A DNA stretch of 64,000 nt from Owenia fusiformis (GCA_903813345.2 CAIIXF020000004.1:24989985-25053984), one strand, 5' to 3'. Shown: positions 31,146 to 43,593, counted from the stretch's first letter. Translations and numbers: made by a program. Notes: generated from the sequence alone by a model not told the origin.

Positions 31146-31339
31146 CCAAAAAACAAATGCCCATGCACAAATATGAGCGCAGTAGCTGTACACGAATCCG
31201 ACCAGGAACCCTCCCTATAAGAATCAAACGATTCACAGGTGTCGAATTACACGACAGAGTATGCCTATGCAACTAGAGTGTTGAAGACGAACCACATCCT
31301 AAATAATACAGGAGTTTAGCCTAGTTCATATGGTGTTTA

Positions 31340-32150
31340 AACTGCTTCTTTATTCGGTACATTAAATATTCCATACATACCAAATAAAACAAACAATTTA
31401 CCAAACCTTTACCCAATCTATCGAATGTTTTTTATTCTATCGAATATAATAATCGATACAATTTATATTCGCTGAACAGTTTCACTTGTTCTTTGTGTTG
31501 GCATTTACTTTTGATATCTATACATGTATTTGTGTGATGCAGCGATTCAATTTGTTTTCCTTAGCGCACGTATAATTCAATTGATTATATATACATTCGG
31601 TATTTAACTTATTTATATTCGGTAAATACCGAATGCCACATTCGATTATTTTCGTTATTTTTCGATACTTTACGAGACTTTCAGTCACGTGATATATGAA
31701 AACGATGTTGAATAGCTGCGCGGCCATTTTGCAAAACTCGAGGTCATGTGACAAAATATCGAACAACAACGAAACTTATCGAATAATGCTTTAATTTTAA
31801 TTATTGCATTCGGTAAATAGCAAATTAGCTTTCGGTAAAAAGCATTAACTATGTTATTGAAAAATAAATCATTTGGTAAATATAGACAAACTTATTTCGG
31901 TAAGAGTTCAAATAGAAATTCGGTATTACGCATATATGTATTACTCTTAAGAAATATCATAACAGTTTACGCAAAACATATATCATTTAGTGAATAAGAT
32001 ATGTAATTTAATGCACATAGTAATAAGGGATTTAATCCATTGGCTATTTTGAAAACTTAATTCGCTGTAACAAATATATAAATGTTTTTATCGAACAGAA
32101 AATTGATTTAGCGAATGTAAATATTCAATGCCGATTCATTGCCGCTTTTG
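31340..32150. repeat. cluster of TTCGGTA / TACCGAAT words
   Basis: The words TTCGGTAAATA, ATTCGGTA and their complements recur about ten times, with ATCGAATA-type words between them. The interval is AT-rich and non-coding, ending just before a TATA-like box. Confidence 0.45.
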
Positions 32151-32154
32151 ATCC

Positions 32155-32360
32155 AATGACTATATAAAGATGCAGTAGATCCATAAAACCATTGCATCTT
32201 TGACTCGAGAACACGATGGCAGAACAACGAGATCCAGAAATTCCAGATGGACCAGAGCATGACCTATCTGAAGAAGACATGACGTTTGTCGCACGGCGTG
32301 ATATAGCGTGTGGAAACTTGTCAAGCGTACAGCAAAGCGTTTCAATCCTTGATTAAAGCG
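32155..32360 (+). promoter_or_regulatory. TATA-like box followed by a short initial reading frame
   Basis: GACTATATAAAGATG at 32158-32172 is followed about 45 bases later by ATG (32216), opening a frame that starts MAEQRDPEIPDGPEHDLSEE and ends after about 46 codons. The arrangement looks like the promoter and first exon of a transposon gene whose remainder has been replaced by GCTTT-rich repeats. The function is not recognised. Confidence 0.35.
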
Positions 32361-32369
32361 TCTCAATTC

Positions 32370-32741
32370 GTTGGAAAGCTTGAGAGTCCTTCATGAAAGT
32401 GTAACAAAGAGTGTCACATATTGATGATAGCCTCTGACCCCGTGTCAGATCTTCATGCCAGATCGTAGCAAATCTTGAGACATCTTAACAAAGCGTGTCA
32501 AGTGGTAATAGACCGTGAACAGACTGGGGTCCCCGCTTTGAACCAAGCTCTGTTAAGCTTTCCTACGCTTTGAGTCAAGCTTCGTTGAGCTTTGTCACGG
32601 TTTGTTAAGCTTTGATACGCTCTCGGCGCTTCAATCAATTCGTAACAGAGCACCCAAAATTTTAAAACGGTTTAAATTTTTTGGCGCTCTTGCCGACTAT
32701 CCCGCTTTACTCCGAGCTTTTCTACGACCTATTACTACCCC
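32370..32741. repeat. GCTTTGTTAAGCTTT-type degenerate repeat field
   Basis: Words such as AAGCTTTGATACGCT, AAGCGTTTC and GCTTTGAACCAAGC repeat irregularly. The end (GCGCTCTTGCCGACTATCCC, then GCTTTACTCCGAGC) is homologous to 45070-45120, which shows the sequence before insertion of the large element at 32742. Confidence 0.55.
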
Positions 32742-32999
32742 GGGGACCGTTCTTGGAAACGGTCGTAACTTACGACCGGTCGTAAGTCATTGTTCTCTTA
32801 CTACGACTGGCAAAAAATGCGTTTTTCGTACATCGTCGTAACATCCGAACGTCGTCACTATTTCCGTAAGTTACGACTTTCACTAAAAATCGGTCGTAAC
32901 TTACGACCACGGTTAGGGGTGTCTTAACTTACGATTTGGTCGTAACTTAGCTCACTGTTCGCCATTGTGTGGCTAATTAGTTTGGACATCAATTTTTTA

Positions 33000-34830
33000 T
33001 TCATTTTTGTATTTGGTGTAGTTGAGGATATTTTGCTGTTTGATTGGGCACTAATTATTGAATTAAGTTTTGTATTTGGTGTGATTGGAATATCTTGCAC
33101 ATCGAGTATACATGTTGTGCCCCACGGTCTGCTCCAAAGTATCCTTACGGTTTTGAATGTCGTGATTTTAATAAGGTGAATATGTCTGCAGAGACGTTAA
33201 AAAGCCTTCATATTCAATGAGTTGAAAGAAACATACATAAGATCACGTGACAAGCGACACAATTTCATTGGTGTCTCAACAAGAAAAGTTAAGAGAAGTA
33301 TCATTGAAAAGAGTGGGAGAGAGCAATTTTAACTGCATTCAGAGCATAGAGAGAGCATATGATACTCAAAAGGAATCAGTTCGACGACTGCTTCGCTTGC
33401 AATCAAAATGCGAACTTTGTATATCCTCCATTTAGCAACCGGAAGGTCCTTTCCGGATCACGTATTTAAGCGTTTTAAAAGGTAAATATCAAGGTGGAGA
33501 ATCAAAACGATGGCACAGCCGCGGACTGCGATTCGCGTAACTGTGCAACGCAGTTCAGCGCAAAGAAATGAAAAGACATCCGGCAGTGCCTTCCACATCA
33601 AAGGACAAAACTGAGAAATTTATTTAAATGCTATTTTATTGTTTTTTACAGATAACTCTGTATCCATTGTTGTTTTGTTGATAAAAAAACACATGTAAGC
33701 AGTTGTCCAGATTAAACTTAAACAGTAGCAAAATTTTGATTTTACCTGTAAAACCTGTACATGTAATTCAACGAAACCATACATTTGAAAAGATTTTCAA
33801 CGAGTTTCTGAATATCTTATAATCTTGATTGAAACTCCAAGTATGTGTTGTGAGAATGATGTGATGATAGAATGTGTTTATGAGTCGAAAATTAGATTCA
33901 AATTGCGCATTCACAGTGAACAGTCCAGTACCCTATGCCTTTGGCTGTGCTGTGCTTGCGTTTAGCTTTATTTAAAGCAACACCGTACCGAGTGCCGTAA
34001 TGCGTTGGGCAGATTGATGGAATGCAGCTATTCTAAACTCCAATTTTCTCAGTAAAGGTACATTTTCCGCTTACAAAATACCACCCAGAGATGCTATGAT
34101 TTTTTATTACCCATCTTGAATGTTATTAATCTCATATTCAACTTCAAAATTATATTGAAAAAAGTAGAACTTGGTCTGACATTTGGAAACTTGAATTTAA
34201 GCCAGAAAAAGCAGAGTTGAACAATAATGCAAATAATTATCTTCCGATTGTTTTAATTTGGTCATGTGATTACAAGAACTGACCCTCATAAAAATCATAG
34301 TCCCTAACCTTGTATTTGCGAATTTAATTACTGGCTGACGGCTGACGGATTAACCTATTTTTTTATGGCCAAAACATTTACATATAACCTGGCACTATTC
34401 CATTCATATTTAAATGAGTGTGCCATAAAAAGTAGCTTAATAAGGAAGCCGACAGTCGCTACTTGCATTCGCGTATACAAGCTACATTGTAAGATCCAGA
34501 CAGCTCTCATCCAATGAAAGCTCTGAAAGGATTGAAGTATAAACATCTCAAGATCATTTACTATGCTAATATCCAGTCACTTTTTGACTACTGTGACATC
34601 CTTTACAGGTCCATAGCAAGGGGGTCGTTTTTTAAATTTGTGCTTTAATCTTCAAAATTTGGGCTTTTTGGCTTGGGATTAGCCTAAAATACTCCTTCAA
34701 ATAGCCCTAGAGAAAGTATTTCGATGATGAAGACGACAGAACAATCACAGAGAACCGGATCAATTATCGTCAAATGATTTAGCAGCTTGATTTAGCAGTT
34801 AATAATGGAGTTCCACCTCAACCATGTAGC
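33000..34830. other. non-coding interior of the large insertion
   Basis: I find no recognisable protein. A hairpin GGAAGGTCCTTTCC lies near 33440. Open frames of 60-70 codons are AT-driven. Nothing else stands out. Confidence 0.4.
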
Positions 34831-35040
34831 GACCGGGGGTTCGAGAAGTTCGTGCGAACCCCCGGTCAAAATTTCCCCAAATTTCCCCATGAATAATTTC
34901 AAAAGTGTTCGAGGAGTTTACGGTAAAGATCGCTAAAATGAACCAAGATAAGCAATATTGTAAAATCCCCAGAGGAGCCCCCAAATTGAAGGACTCGTTT
35001 TCCCCGATTATCTTCATTATTTCCACTAGAGATTGTTGGA
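34830..35040. mobile_element. element R copy 3 fragment
   Basis: GCGACCGGGGGTTCGAGAAG and CGTGCGAACCCCCGGTCAAA form the same hairpin as at 13300 and 25980, followed by AATTTCCCC as in the other copies. The outer termini are missing or diverged. Confidence 0.5.
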
Positions 35041-36000
35041 TACTTATCTAAAGGTATACCTTGTTTTAATTTAATGAAAAAATGATTATTTTTCGTATAA
35101 AAGTTGTGTGTGAATAAGGAGACAAGTTCAAAAGATACGAGAGATTGACGTGGGCAAAAAACCTGTATCTAAGCTTTTTGGGTGAAATGCCGAAAACATT
35201 AAAAAAAGTTTAAGGCATTTTCTTCATTCATTGTTGTTGGTGTTGTTGGACTGTTGGTAAAATTAGTAAAGTATGGTGTGGTTTAGAATAAATAATAATG
35301 AAGTATTTATCATTCCTCATTTGATTTCTTTCTAAATTCGATTTGTCTGATGTATTCGCTAGTTCCTCGATATTTCTTGAACTTTGTGAAGCCGCTAAAT
35401 ATGGCGAATATTGTTACTATTGGTTTTGTTTTTCATTAACTTTACAGATGTTTAAAACTTGATATTTACCAGGAATTCAATTGTGTAATATCATGTTCAA
35501 ATATGCTCAGATTGCACCAGAGAGAGTGTAAATTTCAAAAATGTCTGGGGGGGTCTTGCTTCGCACACCGGCGCGGTTCGCGCTTAATGCGTAAACGTAA
35601 AATGCTCCTCCTTTGGTGTCTACAAACAGTTTGAATATAAACTTAAGTAAAAGGTGGAATAAAAAAAAATAGAGTCGTTCGGGGTACAGAAAACGTGCGC
35701 CTAGCCCTGCGGGGTGTATTCTACGATAGGAGCCTCGGCCATATACACAGGAAAACAGGTCTTATCACAAAAATCAAAATTATGCTACAGAGACAAAAAT
35801 GTTCCCAAGATTAATTTTAAAATACAAATTACAACAGTACGAGAGACACATGCCAGAATTGCAGAAAATATGTACGAAAATAACATGCAAACACTCATCA
35901 TCCGATCTACACTCCCCTCCACGAGTATGCCAATTCTAACCCCTATCCGATCATGTGTTAAAGCGTTTTAATTTGTATTTGAATTTTAAATGCCTCTAAT
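35040..36000. other. non-coding stretch, nothing recognised
   Basis: A small GC-rich patch (CACACCGGCGCGGTTCGCGC near 35560) is the only compositional feature. No exon or repeat pair is supported. Confidence 0.4.
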
Positions 36001-36009
36001 TTTTCTCAA

Positions 36010-36332
36010 TTTTTCAAAGACTACAATAGGTCGGAAATGACATATCCGATGAATTTTTGAAGATCGACATTCCCGTATACAGTAAAATAGGAAATGGTAG
36101 GTTTGCCACAAGGAACCTCCCACATTGATATAACCCAGGAGGCGAAAAATGATTTTCAAAAATAACCCTGAAGCTCTGTAAACTAATGTACATAAAGTAA
36201 ACTAGACAATCCAACAATAGATATTCTGAATACTGATTTGCCCCGAACCCATTTTGCGTTAGTCTACTTGGGAATAACGATTTTCAAAAATTCATCAAAT
36301 GAATCAATTTTCGACCTATTGTAATTGAGGAA
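36010..36332. mobile_element. small foldback element with 60-bp arms
   Basis: CTACAATAGGTCGGAAATGA, then GATGAATTTTTGAA, on the left is mirrored by TTCAAAAATTCATC and TTTTCGACCTATTGTA on the right. The arms are diverged. It has about 200 bp of interior and is non-coding. Confidence 0.55.
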
Positions 36333-36429
36333 TAGGAATTTAATTCAATTTACTTCTACCTTTTTCATTGCAAGTACAGTTAATGAAAACTCAAACAGTT
36401 CAATGAGGGACCTAAGGTTGCCAAACCTT

Positions 36430-36771
36430 TGCACTGGCGGATTAGGGGGGGGGGGGGGCCTGGGGGCCCGGGCCCCCCCCCCCCCTTGGGTGGGCCCAGA
36501 AAAAAAAATTGGGCCCAAAAAAATTTTGGGCAAAAAAAGGCCTTAAGTACCCCAAAAAGTCGGCCTTTTTGGTCATTACTGGGCCTTTTAAAGCCTTATT
36601 TTTTAAATTCAGGCCAAATTTTGAAGAAAATGGGCCTCAAAATTTCAAAATTTGGGCCCACTTTTGCGTTTTAGGGGCCCAAAATTTTTTTCCCCGCAAG
36701 CGCGGACTTTTTTTCTCTGACCTGAAATTTGGGCCCCCCCCCTTGTTGGTTCCTGGATCCGCCCCTGCTTT
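36430..36771. mobile_element. G-rich hAT-like element copy 1 (CACTGGCGGATTAGGG)
   Basis: The left terminus CACTGGCGGATTAGGGG and the right terminus CTGGATCCGCCCCTG are complements with mismatches. Flanking CTTTG occurs on both sides, an imperfect target duplication. The interior alternates GGGCCC and AAAATTTTGGGC runs. Open frames rich in Gly, Pro and Lys are compositional. Confidence 0.6.
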
Positions 36772-37084
36772 GGAGGGAAGTGAACCCATTCTCCTTCTTC
36801 TCGTTCCCGGCAATTCAATTACATACAGTATGTCTTACAAAGTATACCCCCTCCACTCGATGACATATTTTGATTATTCTTTTTCATTACGTAACACTTT
36901 GTTATTAGTCATTTAAAAACAGAAACGACTTTCATTTTGTGATGATCTATGCATTTATTACAGGTCGTTCAGACTTCCCCTACTTTGCTAAAAGCAAAAA
37001 GATTTTTGCACGCTGGTGACATTGCGCCTTTTTCAAAACATCCCATAGCTTAGAAACATATCAGTTAAAAAACATCAACAAGGC

Positions 37085-37178
37085 AATTACCACACAAAAT
37101 ATCACCACCTGCAATTTGTTACAGACGACAAACTCCAGACGCCGACCGCCAATTGCCGCCAACAAGTGGTGACAAAAA
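37085..37178. repeat. right member of the GTCACCAC inverted repeat
   Basis: ATATCACCACCTGCAATTTG, GACGCCGACCGCCAATTGCC and CAAGTGGTGACAAAAACC are complements of 29855-29945. Confidence 0.6.
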
Positions 37179-37483
37179 CCTAATCATTTAACCATACGGT
37201 GTACCTATTAATTTGATGATTTGTTCGTTAACGTTACGTGGCATGCCGTTTTGTTACTGTAGCCTTTATGTATTGAATATTATTATTGCTAGAATAAATT
37301 TCGAACACTGTTAAGTACTTATTAAGTATGTTTATTAAAAGTAAATATAAAAATGATTGATACTGTATGGAAACATTCTGAAAATCCCAAATGACGCGTT
37401 GATTCTAAATTTCGTAATGGCGCACTTTTAGGCGTAAAAGAATCACATGATCATCATGTGATACACTGTATAACTTAACTACT

Positions 37484-37552
37484 TACGACCGGTCGTAAGT
37501 TTGGTTAGGCCATACGAAGTAGATTCTTTGTTTTGCGTCCTGGCAAAATCCT
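37484..37552. repeat. GGTCGTAAGT palindrome plus unique tail, inverted at 44770-44830
   Basis: TACTTACGACCGGTCGTAAG, then AGGCCATACGAAGTAGATTC and TTTGTTTTGCGTCC, is mirrored at 44780-44830 (GGACGCAAAACAAAGAATCT, then ACTTCTTATGGCC). It suggests that 37484-44965 may be a unit of its own inside the 12-kb insertion. Confidence 0.55.
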
Positions 37553-38193
37553 AATCATGCAAGGGTAGAAGGAAAACAAACACAAACTCAAGAAAAAACA
37601 CAATCTTTGCTAAGAAATGTATTCCTTTTATGGGCATAAAAGGGATGACATACCAATTTGCAGTGAATACAAACACATATCTATTCATTTTATACAATAT
37701 ATTTGAACATAGTTATTATTCAAGGGTAAAAAATAAGAAAGTACACAATTCATGCCAAAGTAATCAATAACACTGTCAATTTTGACGCACATCAAATTAT
37801 CGGCCATTTGGTCTGATTCTGATTGAACGAAATGCGATGGTACATTCAGAGTTCAGACCCTTGTGATTGCTATTTGGATGTGTTTGTTTTTTCTGATTTA
37901 CTCAAAATCGTGCAAGCAAGGCAGAAGCACTCGTTGCCATAAGTCGCGCCCTCAAAACCCGGGTTTGCCGTCATCCAAACCCGCCTTTGCAAAAAAACGA
38001 ACGGTGCATTATTTGACTCGTTCGTGTTATTTTCGAGAGTTTTCAAACCAGAATTTTCATTGCTTTTATTAGAAGGGTTCCTCGTAATTAACTCTTAACT
38101 ATGGATATGTTGACTTAAATGCAACTGACTTTTAAAGAGATGTTTTGCGCATAGGGTTATGAGTGAAGTAACTAGTATGATGAACAAGCTCAC

Positions 38194-38367
38194 TGGCGGA
38201 TCTGGGGGGGGAGACAGCCCCCCCCCTCCTTGGGTGGGCCCAGAAAAACTTAAGCCCCAAAAAGCCCAAAACGAGTGGGCCTTTTTGGGCATTACTGGGC
38301 CTTTTTTACTGTTTTGTCAGCCTTGACCCCCCCTCCCCCTTTGTTGGTTTCTGGATCTGCCCCTGAA
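38194..38367. mobile_element. G-rich hAT-like element copy 2
   Basis: CACTGGCGGATCTGGGGGG to TTTCTGGATCTGCCCCTG, with GGGCCCAGAAAAA and GGGCCTTTTTGGGCATTACT inside, matching copy 1. It is a shorter derivative. A related GGCCC/AAAAATTT-rich tail continues to about 38600. Confidence 0.6.
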
Positions 38368-39099
38368 GGCAGTGGCCCTGAAGGCAAGGGGGGATTTTAG
38401 TCTGTAAAAAAATTTCTTAGCTTGCACCCTTAAAACCAAAAATTGGGTCCAATTTTTAAAACAAAGTTAAGGCCCATTTTTGATAAATTGGCCAAAAATG
38501 CCCTATAAAGGCCAAATTATGCCCAAAATACCCATTTCTTAAGGCCTTCCCAAAAAATTTGGGTCCAAAAAGTTAAAAAAATCTGGGGGGGGCAGGTCCT
38601 AGTGTTATTTTAGTGCAATTAGTAAATACATTGCCAGGTTTGTGAAATGGATTAATTTTAGCAAAATCAAGTATATCTGTTGGCACAATCAAGCACAATT
38701 GCCACAATCAATCTCTATCTAAAATCACTATATCATGTCATGCCATATCATGATCAAATCCCTTCAAGAGAGATCTTTTTATTGGATCTAGTAATGCAAA
38801 TGAGGAGTTGTACATTTAAAATTGAATCATGTTTAATCATGTTAATGGGAATGAATTGAAGAGATGAAGAGAACATTAACAAGTAAATACAATATCAAGT
38901 CATTTGGGAGTTGAACCCAAACCAAAGAATATTACTTCCTTGGTGAAGCCCACACAACTTTGAACAATATTGTATAAACACATTTATGTTCATTTTTGAC
39001 AAACTTGCCCTCTGCTTTTACAAGGACTTGGGACCTTCTAGCTAGGCTAGGTAGCATTACAAGTTTGTCAGTCTTCACTCTTCACTAAACTTGGACACT

Positions 39100-39440
39100 C
39101 TATCGCTTAGTGGCTTTGCCGTCCATCTTGTTCTTCTCCACTCTTTTCCTATAGGATTTTGTACTCCTGGGTATCGCGACTTTAGGAACAAAGGCCAGAT
39201 TAACCAGGACACAGCTAGTTCCTGGAGTAGGAGCAATCATAACATACCTTGGAGCAGGAGCTGGAGGAGCACTTGCACTGGAGGTGAATGAAATCAAGTT
39301 GGAAGTTGGTTGAGGTTGAAAGGCAAGAGTATCAGGAAGAATCCTCCTGTTCACTCGTGACATTCCTTCACCAGCTGTGTTCTTGGGAAGATCGAACATG
39401 TGGGGATCATCCACGTTGGCTGAGGGCAATGCTGCCACCT
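39100..39440 (-). pseudogene. unrecognised coding fragment, minus strand (C-terminal exon?)
   Basis: A 112-codon minus frame (start about 39438) reads AALPSANVDDPHMFDLPKN, RILPDTLAFQPQPTSNLI, ASAPPAPAPRYVMIAP and ends KNKMDGKATKR. A stop just upstream (within ADPFP-stop-DKK) interrupts what looks like coding continuing further. The low-complexity linker followed by a basic tail resembles transposon-encoded proteins, but I cannot name the family. It may belong with the pieces at 41409-43965. Confidence 0.35.
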
Positions 39441-39689
39441 TCTTGTCCTACGGAAAGGGATCTGCTGATGAAGCACTTGCACTTGACAGGGGTATCCTAT
39501 CCTAGAGTGTTTCACCAGTTTCAACTAATTTTTCAAATCAAGATGGAGTTTTGCCTAGTTGGTCTCCTGGTAAGGAGACAATTTTTGTGCTTGCTTTCCT
39601 CCACAAGGAGATCAACTGGGCAAAACTCCATCTTGATCTGAAAAAAACGTTAACAAGACACACAGTGATAAATATCGCACTTTGAAGAG

Positions 39690-40545
39690 CAAACTGGCCA
39701 CCATGCAATTTACCCAGCATGGCCAAAACCTAATCAGACCTTGGCACTAGTTTGCTCTTGCATCTGTAAACATTTCAAGTTGACAAGGTTAGCGGTTTTC
39801 CTGCAATTTTGATGACAAGAATTTATTTGTAGTCTTGAACTTTGGGAAAATTTAGATAACATTGTTTGTGACCTAATTTGATGACCTTCGACCTTGAAAA
39901 TTTCCTAAATTTAAATCCAAAATATCAATTTAGAAAATTTTCAAGGTCACTGAAGGTGAATGAAAGGTCAAATCTGTTACCTAGTTTAATGACCTTCACC
40001 TTCGACCTTGAAAATATCACTTTTTCAGACCTCAGTAGGTGTTTTGTAATTAAGCTGACCTAAATTTAAATCCAAAATATCAATTTAGAAAATCAACTTT
40101 TTTGATCTTTTCAAGGTCACTGAAGGTGTATGAAAGGTCAAATCTGAAATCTAAGGTCAGATTTGAACTTCTGAGAACTTGTAGATGTTTTTTAAAAAAA
40201 AAATTGGTCAATTTGGAGCAAGTTGAAAAATTAAAAATGGCCGCCAAATTGAAAAATTCAAAATGGCCACCATGTAATTCAGCCAGCATACCCAAAACCT
40301 AATCAGATCTTGGCAATAGCCTGCTCTTGCATCTGTAAAAATTTCAAGTTGAACGGATAAGTGGTTTTCCTGGAATTTTGATGACAAGATTTATTGAAAA
40401 ATTCAAAATGGCCGCCACGTAGTTTACCCAGCATGCCCTTAACCTAATCAGATCTTGGTACTAGTCTGGTCTTGCATCTGTAAAAATTTCAAGTTGAACA
40501 GGTAAGCAGTTATCCTGGAAATTTGATGACAAGATTTGGTTTATG
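39690..40545 (+). repeat. tandem-like units with AAATGGCCGCC and CAGCATGCCC
   Basis: Three to four imperfect units share ATGGCC(G/A)CCA, TTTACCCAGCATG, CCTAATCAGATCTTGG, CTCTTGCATCTGTAAA and a GTGGTTTTCCTGGAATTTTG segment, with two copies of a GACCTTCACC/TTCAAGGTCACTGAAGGTG segment between them. It ends in five CGCC/CGCCCG units near 40545-40570. It is related in style to 4690-5140. Confidence 0.6.
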
Positions 40546-40630
40546 TGCCGCCCGCCCGCCCGCCCGCCCGACAATATAGCACTTTTTCAAAGTGCGATAA
40601 AAAGGGAAACACTCTAGGGTATCCCCTGTT

Positions 40631-40912
40631 CTGTCCTATGTCATTCCTTTCATGTCTATTTTCTAAAAATCCACAAAGTGTACACTTTATTTCAGGAAAA
40701 CTAAAGATATTTAAAATAATCTATTATTTGGGAGAATTTAAACATTTTTCACTCGTTTTTGCATTTTGAATCTGTCCTATGTCATTCCTTTCATGTCTAT
40801 TTTCTAAAAATCCACAAAGTGTACACTTTATTTCAGGAAAACTAAAGATATTTAAAATAATCTATTATTTGGGAGAATTAAACATTTTTCACTCATTTTT
40901 GCATTTGGAATC
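40631..40912 (+). repeat. 141-bp direct tandem duplication
   Basis: CTGTCCTATGTCATTCCTTT through CACTCGTTTTTGCATTT occurs twice back to back with very few differences, so it is a recent duplication. There is no coding content. Confidence 0.85.
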
Positions 40913-41408
40913 CATTTTAACTTCACCAATTTATAACATATCGTGAATCTTCTGGGAATATCGTATCTGGAATTGTAAGGAATAGATTGGTAGGTCAACT
41001 GTACATGTTGCTAGTAATTTTTTCATCCCTATAGATCTGATTCTGCCTTTAAGTACAGCAACACTCTCCTTCCTTTTCTTATCATCAATCCTGAAAAATA
41101 GTGTAATGTAACATTAGACTGAATGAATATTTTAATATATCAGTTGATAAAAAAAAAACTAATTTGCTACAATATCACAATTTACTCTAGATTGTGGCTA
41201 CAGAGTTGCGGTATCATTTTTCAACATGTTCAATGAACAATAATTCATTATTTTTTCTTTAAAATTAATGTTTTTCAATGCGAAAGACTGTAATTGGTTT
41301 AAATGAATGATGTACTTCCATAAAGTCAATGTGGCATTGTTGATGTGAAACAGCTGAATCTGTGTTCTGCTCATAACATCTGCATCTTTCACTACCTTTC
41401 TTCTAATC

Positions 41409-41600
41409 TCATTGTAGGATTTTACAATGAGGTTCAACCTCATCTCCTTCACACCAGCCACCTGGGTGGATCCAGGGTGAATTTCCAAGAGGCGTCTCAT
41501 CACAGCCTACATATATCTGTTGTGGTCTGGTGATCTGGCTACAACACCTTGGGTCAAGAATGCCCTGAAAAAGAACAAGTGATGAGTTTAAGGATGGCAT
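41409..41600 (-). pseudogene. unrecognised coding fragment, minus strand
   Basis: On the minus strand, after a TTCTTTTTCAG acceptor at about 41565, one frame reads GVVARSPDHNRY, a stop, then AVMRRLLEIHPGSTQVAGVK, MRLNLIVKSYNEIRRK, and beyond it ADVMSRTQIQLFHINNATLT down to about 41290. The regular amphipathic pattern looks like real protein. The stop suggests decay. From memory, similar text occurs in high-copy uncharacterised proteins of invertebrates, so a transposon gene is likely. Confidence 0.4.
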
Positions 41601-41643
41601 TTAACTTTAACTAAGAATGCAAAAATCTACGATGTATAAAACA

Positions 41644-42532
41644 CACCCTTGGTATACGCAGCTAACGAAAATTGACCGGTACGGGTCAAAAGCTGGACTG
41701 GTACGGGTTAATGGTTTTATTTGAATTTAAAACAGCCATAATTTGCTCAATATTGACTTCCTCGTGTCTAATTTGAAATATATGATGCCTCCCGATGCTT
41801 TAAGTACCCCAATTTTTTACAGATTTTTAAACGGACCAAAACTCTCTAAATGCGCATTTATGCTCTTTTCTCTCGAGAACGACTGTCTCATTTTCACGAT
41901 AACTTTTATTTAGTACTTCTGACATATAAGATCTATTTTTCCCCATCAAGGTATGATGTAAATGACATGCTATTTACATCTTGTGAGTTTCAATGACGCG
42001 CGTTTAATTTTATAAAAAATGCCAAACTTTGTGACAAAGAATTTCATCACCTATTGCCCCGAACCGGTCCGTCTTCTCGCTGCAAGCAGATTGCCCCGAA
42101 CCGGTCCGTCTTCTCGCTGCAAGCAGGATGAAATTCTTTGTCACAAAGTTTGGCATTTTTTATAAAATCAAACGCGCGTGATTGAAACTCACAAGATGTA
42201 AATAGCATGTCATTTACATCATACCTTGATGGGGAAAAATAGATCTTATATGTTAGAAGTACTAAATAAAAGTTATCGTGAAAATGAGACAGTCGTTCTC
42301 GAGAGAAAAGAGCATAAATGCGCATTTAGAGAGTTTTGGTCCGTTTAAAAATCTGTAAAAAATTGGGGTACTTAAAAGCATCGGGAGGCATCATATATTT
42401 CAAATTAGACACGAGGAAGTCAATATTGAGCAAGTTATGGCTATTTTAAATTCAAATAAAACCGTTAACCCGTACCGGTCCAGCTTTTGACCCGTACAGG
42501 TCAATTTTCGTAAGCTGCGTATACCAAGGGTG
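41644..42532. mobile_element. 889-bp near-perfect palindromic element G
   Basis: The termini CACCCTTGGTATACGCAGCT and the exact complement are flanked by the 5-bp duplication AAACA (41639-41643 and 42533-42537). The arms run about 415 bp each with only a few differences and meet at two direct copies of GAACCGGTCCGTCTTCTCGC near 42060-42115. It contains GACCGGTACGGGT-type words. It is non-coding. Arms this similar imply youth or ongoing arm correction. Confidence 0.85.
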
Positions 42533-42979
42533 AAACATAAAATTTAATTTCTCTGCTATATATATTATAAGACCCATCAAAGCAGTATTCACATACGCTA
42601 ATATTTAAAAAATTCTCTGAGACAGTCTGCATTGTCAGACACTACAAAATTATTTATCAAATAGATAAAGGCCCCATGTCAAGTTTGGATATATAGTTTT
42701 AATCATTTAAATATTACTTTTAATGACTTAAAAAACTATTTAGATAGGTTGCTCACTTTGTAATTTTCAAATATTTGAATTTTAAATGGGGCCTTTAATT
42801 TCTTCAGAATATTCCAAATAAGAAACTCACCTGGTATGATTGTGAAAAGACCCAAGCGATGTTGAGCCCCGGGGACATCTGTAGATGGGAAGTGTTACCC
42901 TACCTTTCACTAATGTCCCAACCTCCATGTACAGAGGAACAGGTTCTCAGATCTAGGTCCAGAAGTTGTGCTCGATAGT

Positions 42980-43165
42980 ATTGCGTCCATCTCTACCTTT
43001 AAAGGTATTGAATGCTTCAAATAATTATCCAACCTTGGGGGACTTTGGGATTTGGGAAACGATTGAAGGACCACATCTCCTGTTGCTTGCAGCAGCTCTG
43101 TATCTGTCACATCATCTGTGAAAAGATCCTCTTGCTGCCCTTTCTTCACTCCACTGTAAATAAAA
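42980..43165 (-). pseudogene. possible minus-strand exon, product not recognised
   Basis: On the minus strand an exon-like frame reads SGVKKGQQEDLFTDDVTDTE, LLQATGDVVLQSFPKSQ and LDNYLKHSIPLK, ending at a GTAGAG donor near 42998. It may belong to the same gene as 43772-43955 and 41409-41600, but I could not establish phases across them. Confidence 0.35.
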
Positions 43166-43593
43166 TAGGTCCATTTCAAAAGATTAATGTGAAAAATATG
43201 TATTATGATGAGTATAACATACAATGCATTTGCCAGTTTGATCACTTGTGTGCAACAAAGGGTTAGGCTGACCTGAGTGGAAAACTCTGGAGAAGCCCCT
43301 AGGATCATTAAGTGCATTCATCAATAAAATCATTATATCGGACTCAAGATATTATTTGATTTTTAAGATATGTTGACAGGCAAGAGGCAATTTTCACCTG
43401 TTGTTTTCACAAAATCGCCTGTTGTTTTCAGGGATTTTTCAACTTTTCCATGTTAAATTTATGATTTCCATAAATTTTTCCTGTTTTCTTTTATTTAGCC
43501 TGTTGTGAGAAATTCTAGTGAAACCCCTGTGTTTATGTAATACTATAGAGTTCACATTAGCTTCGTCAGGTTTCAAAATAATTTTATAACATG

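Noticed and set aside
36325-36916. Gly/Pro/Lys-rich frames on both strands
   Set aside because: They follow the GGGCCC and AAAATTTT runs of a G-rich transposon fragment; no domain is present.
29855-37178. Single 7.3-kb element bounded by GTCACCAC inverted ends
   Set aside because: The span crosses the left edge of the 12-kb insertion at 32742 without nesting, so two independent repeat copies are more likely; no target duplication was found.
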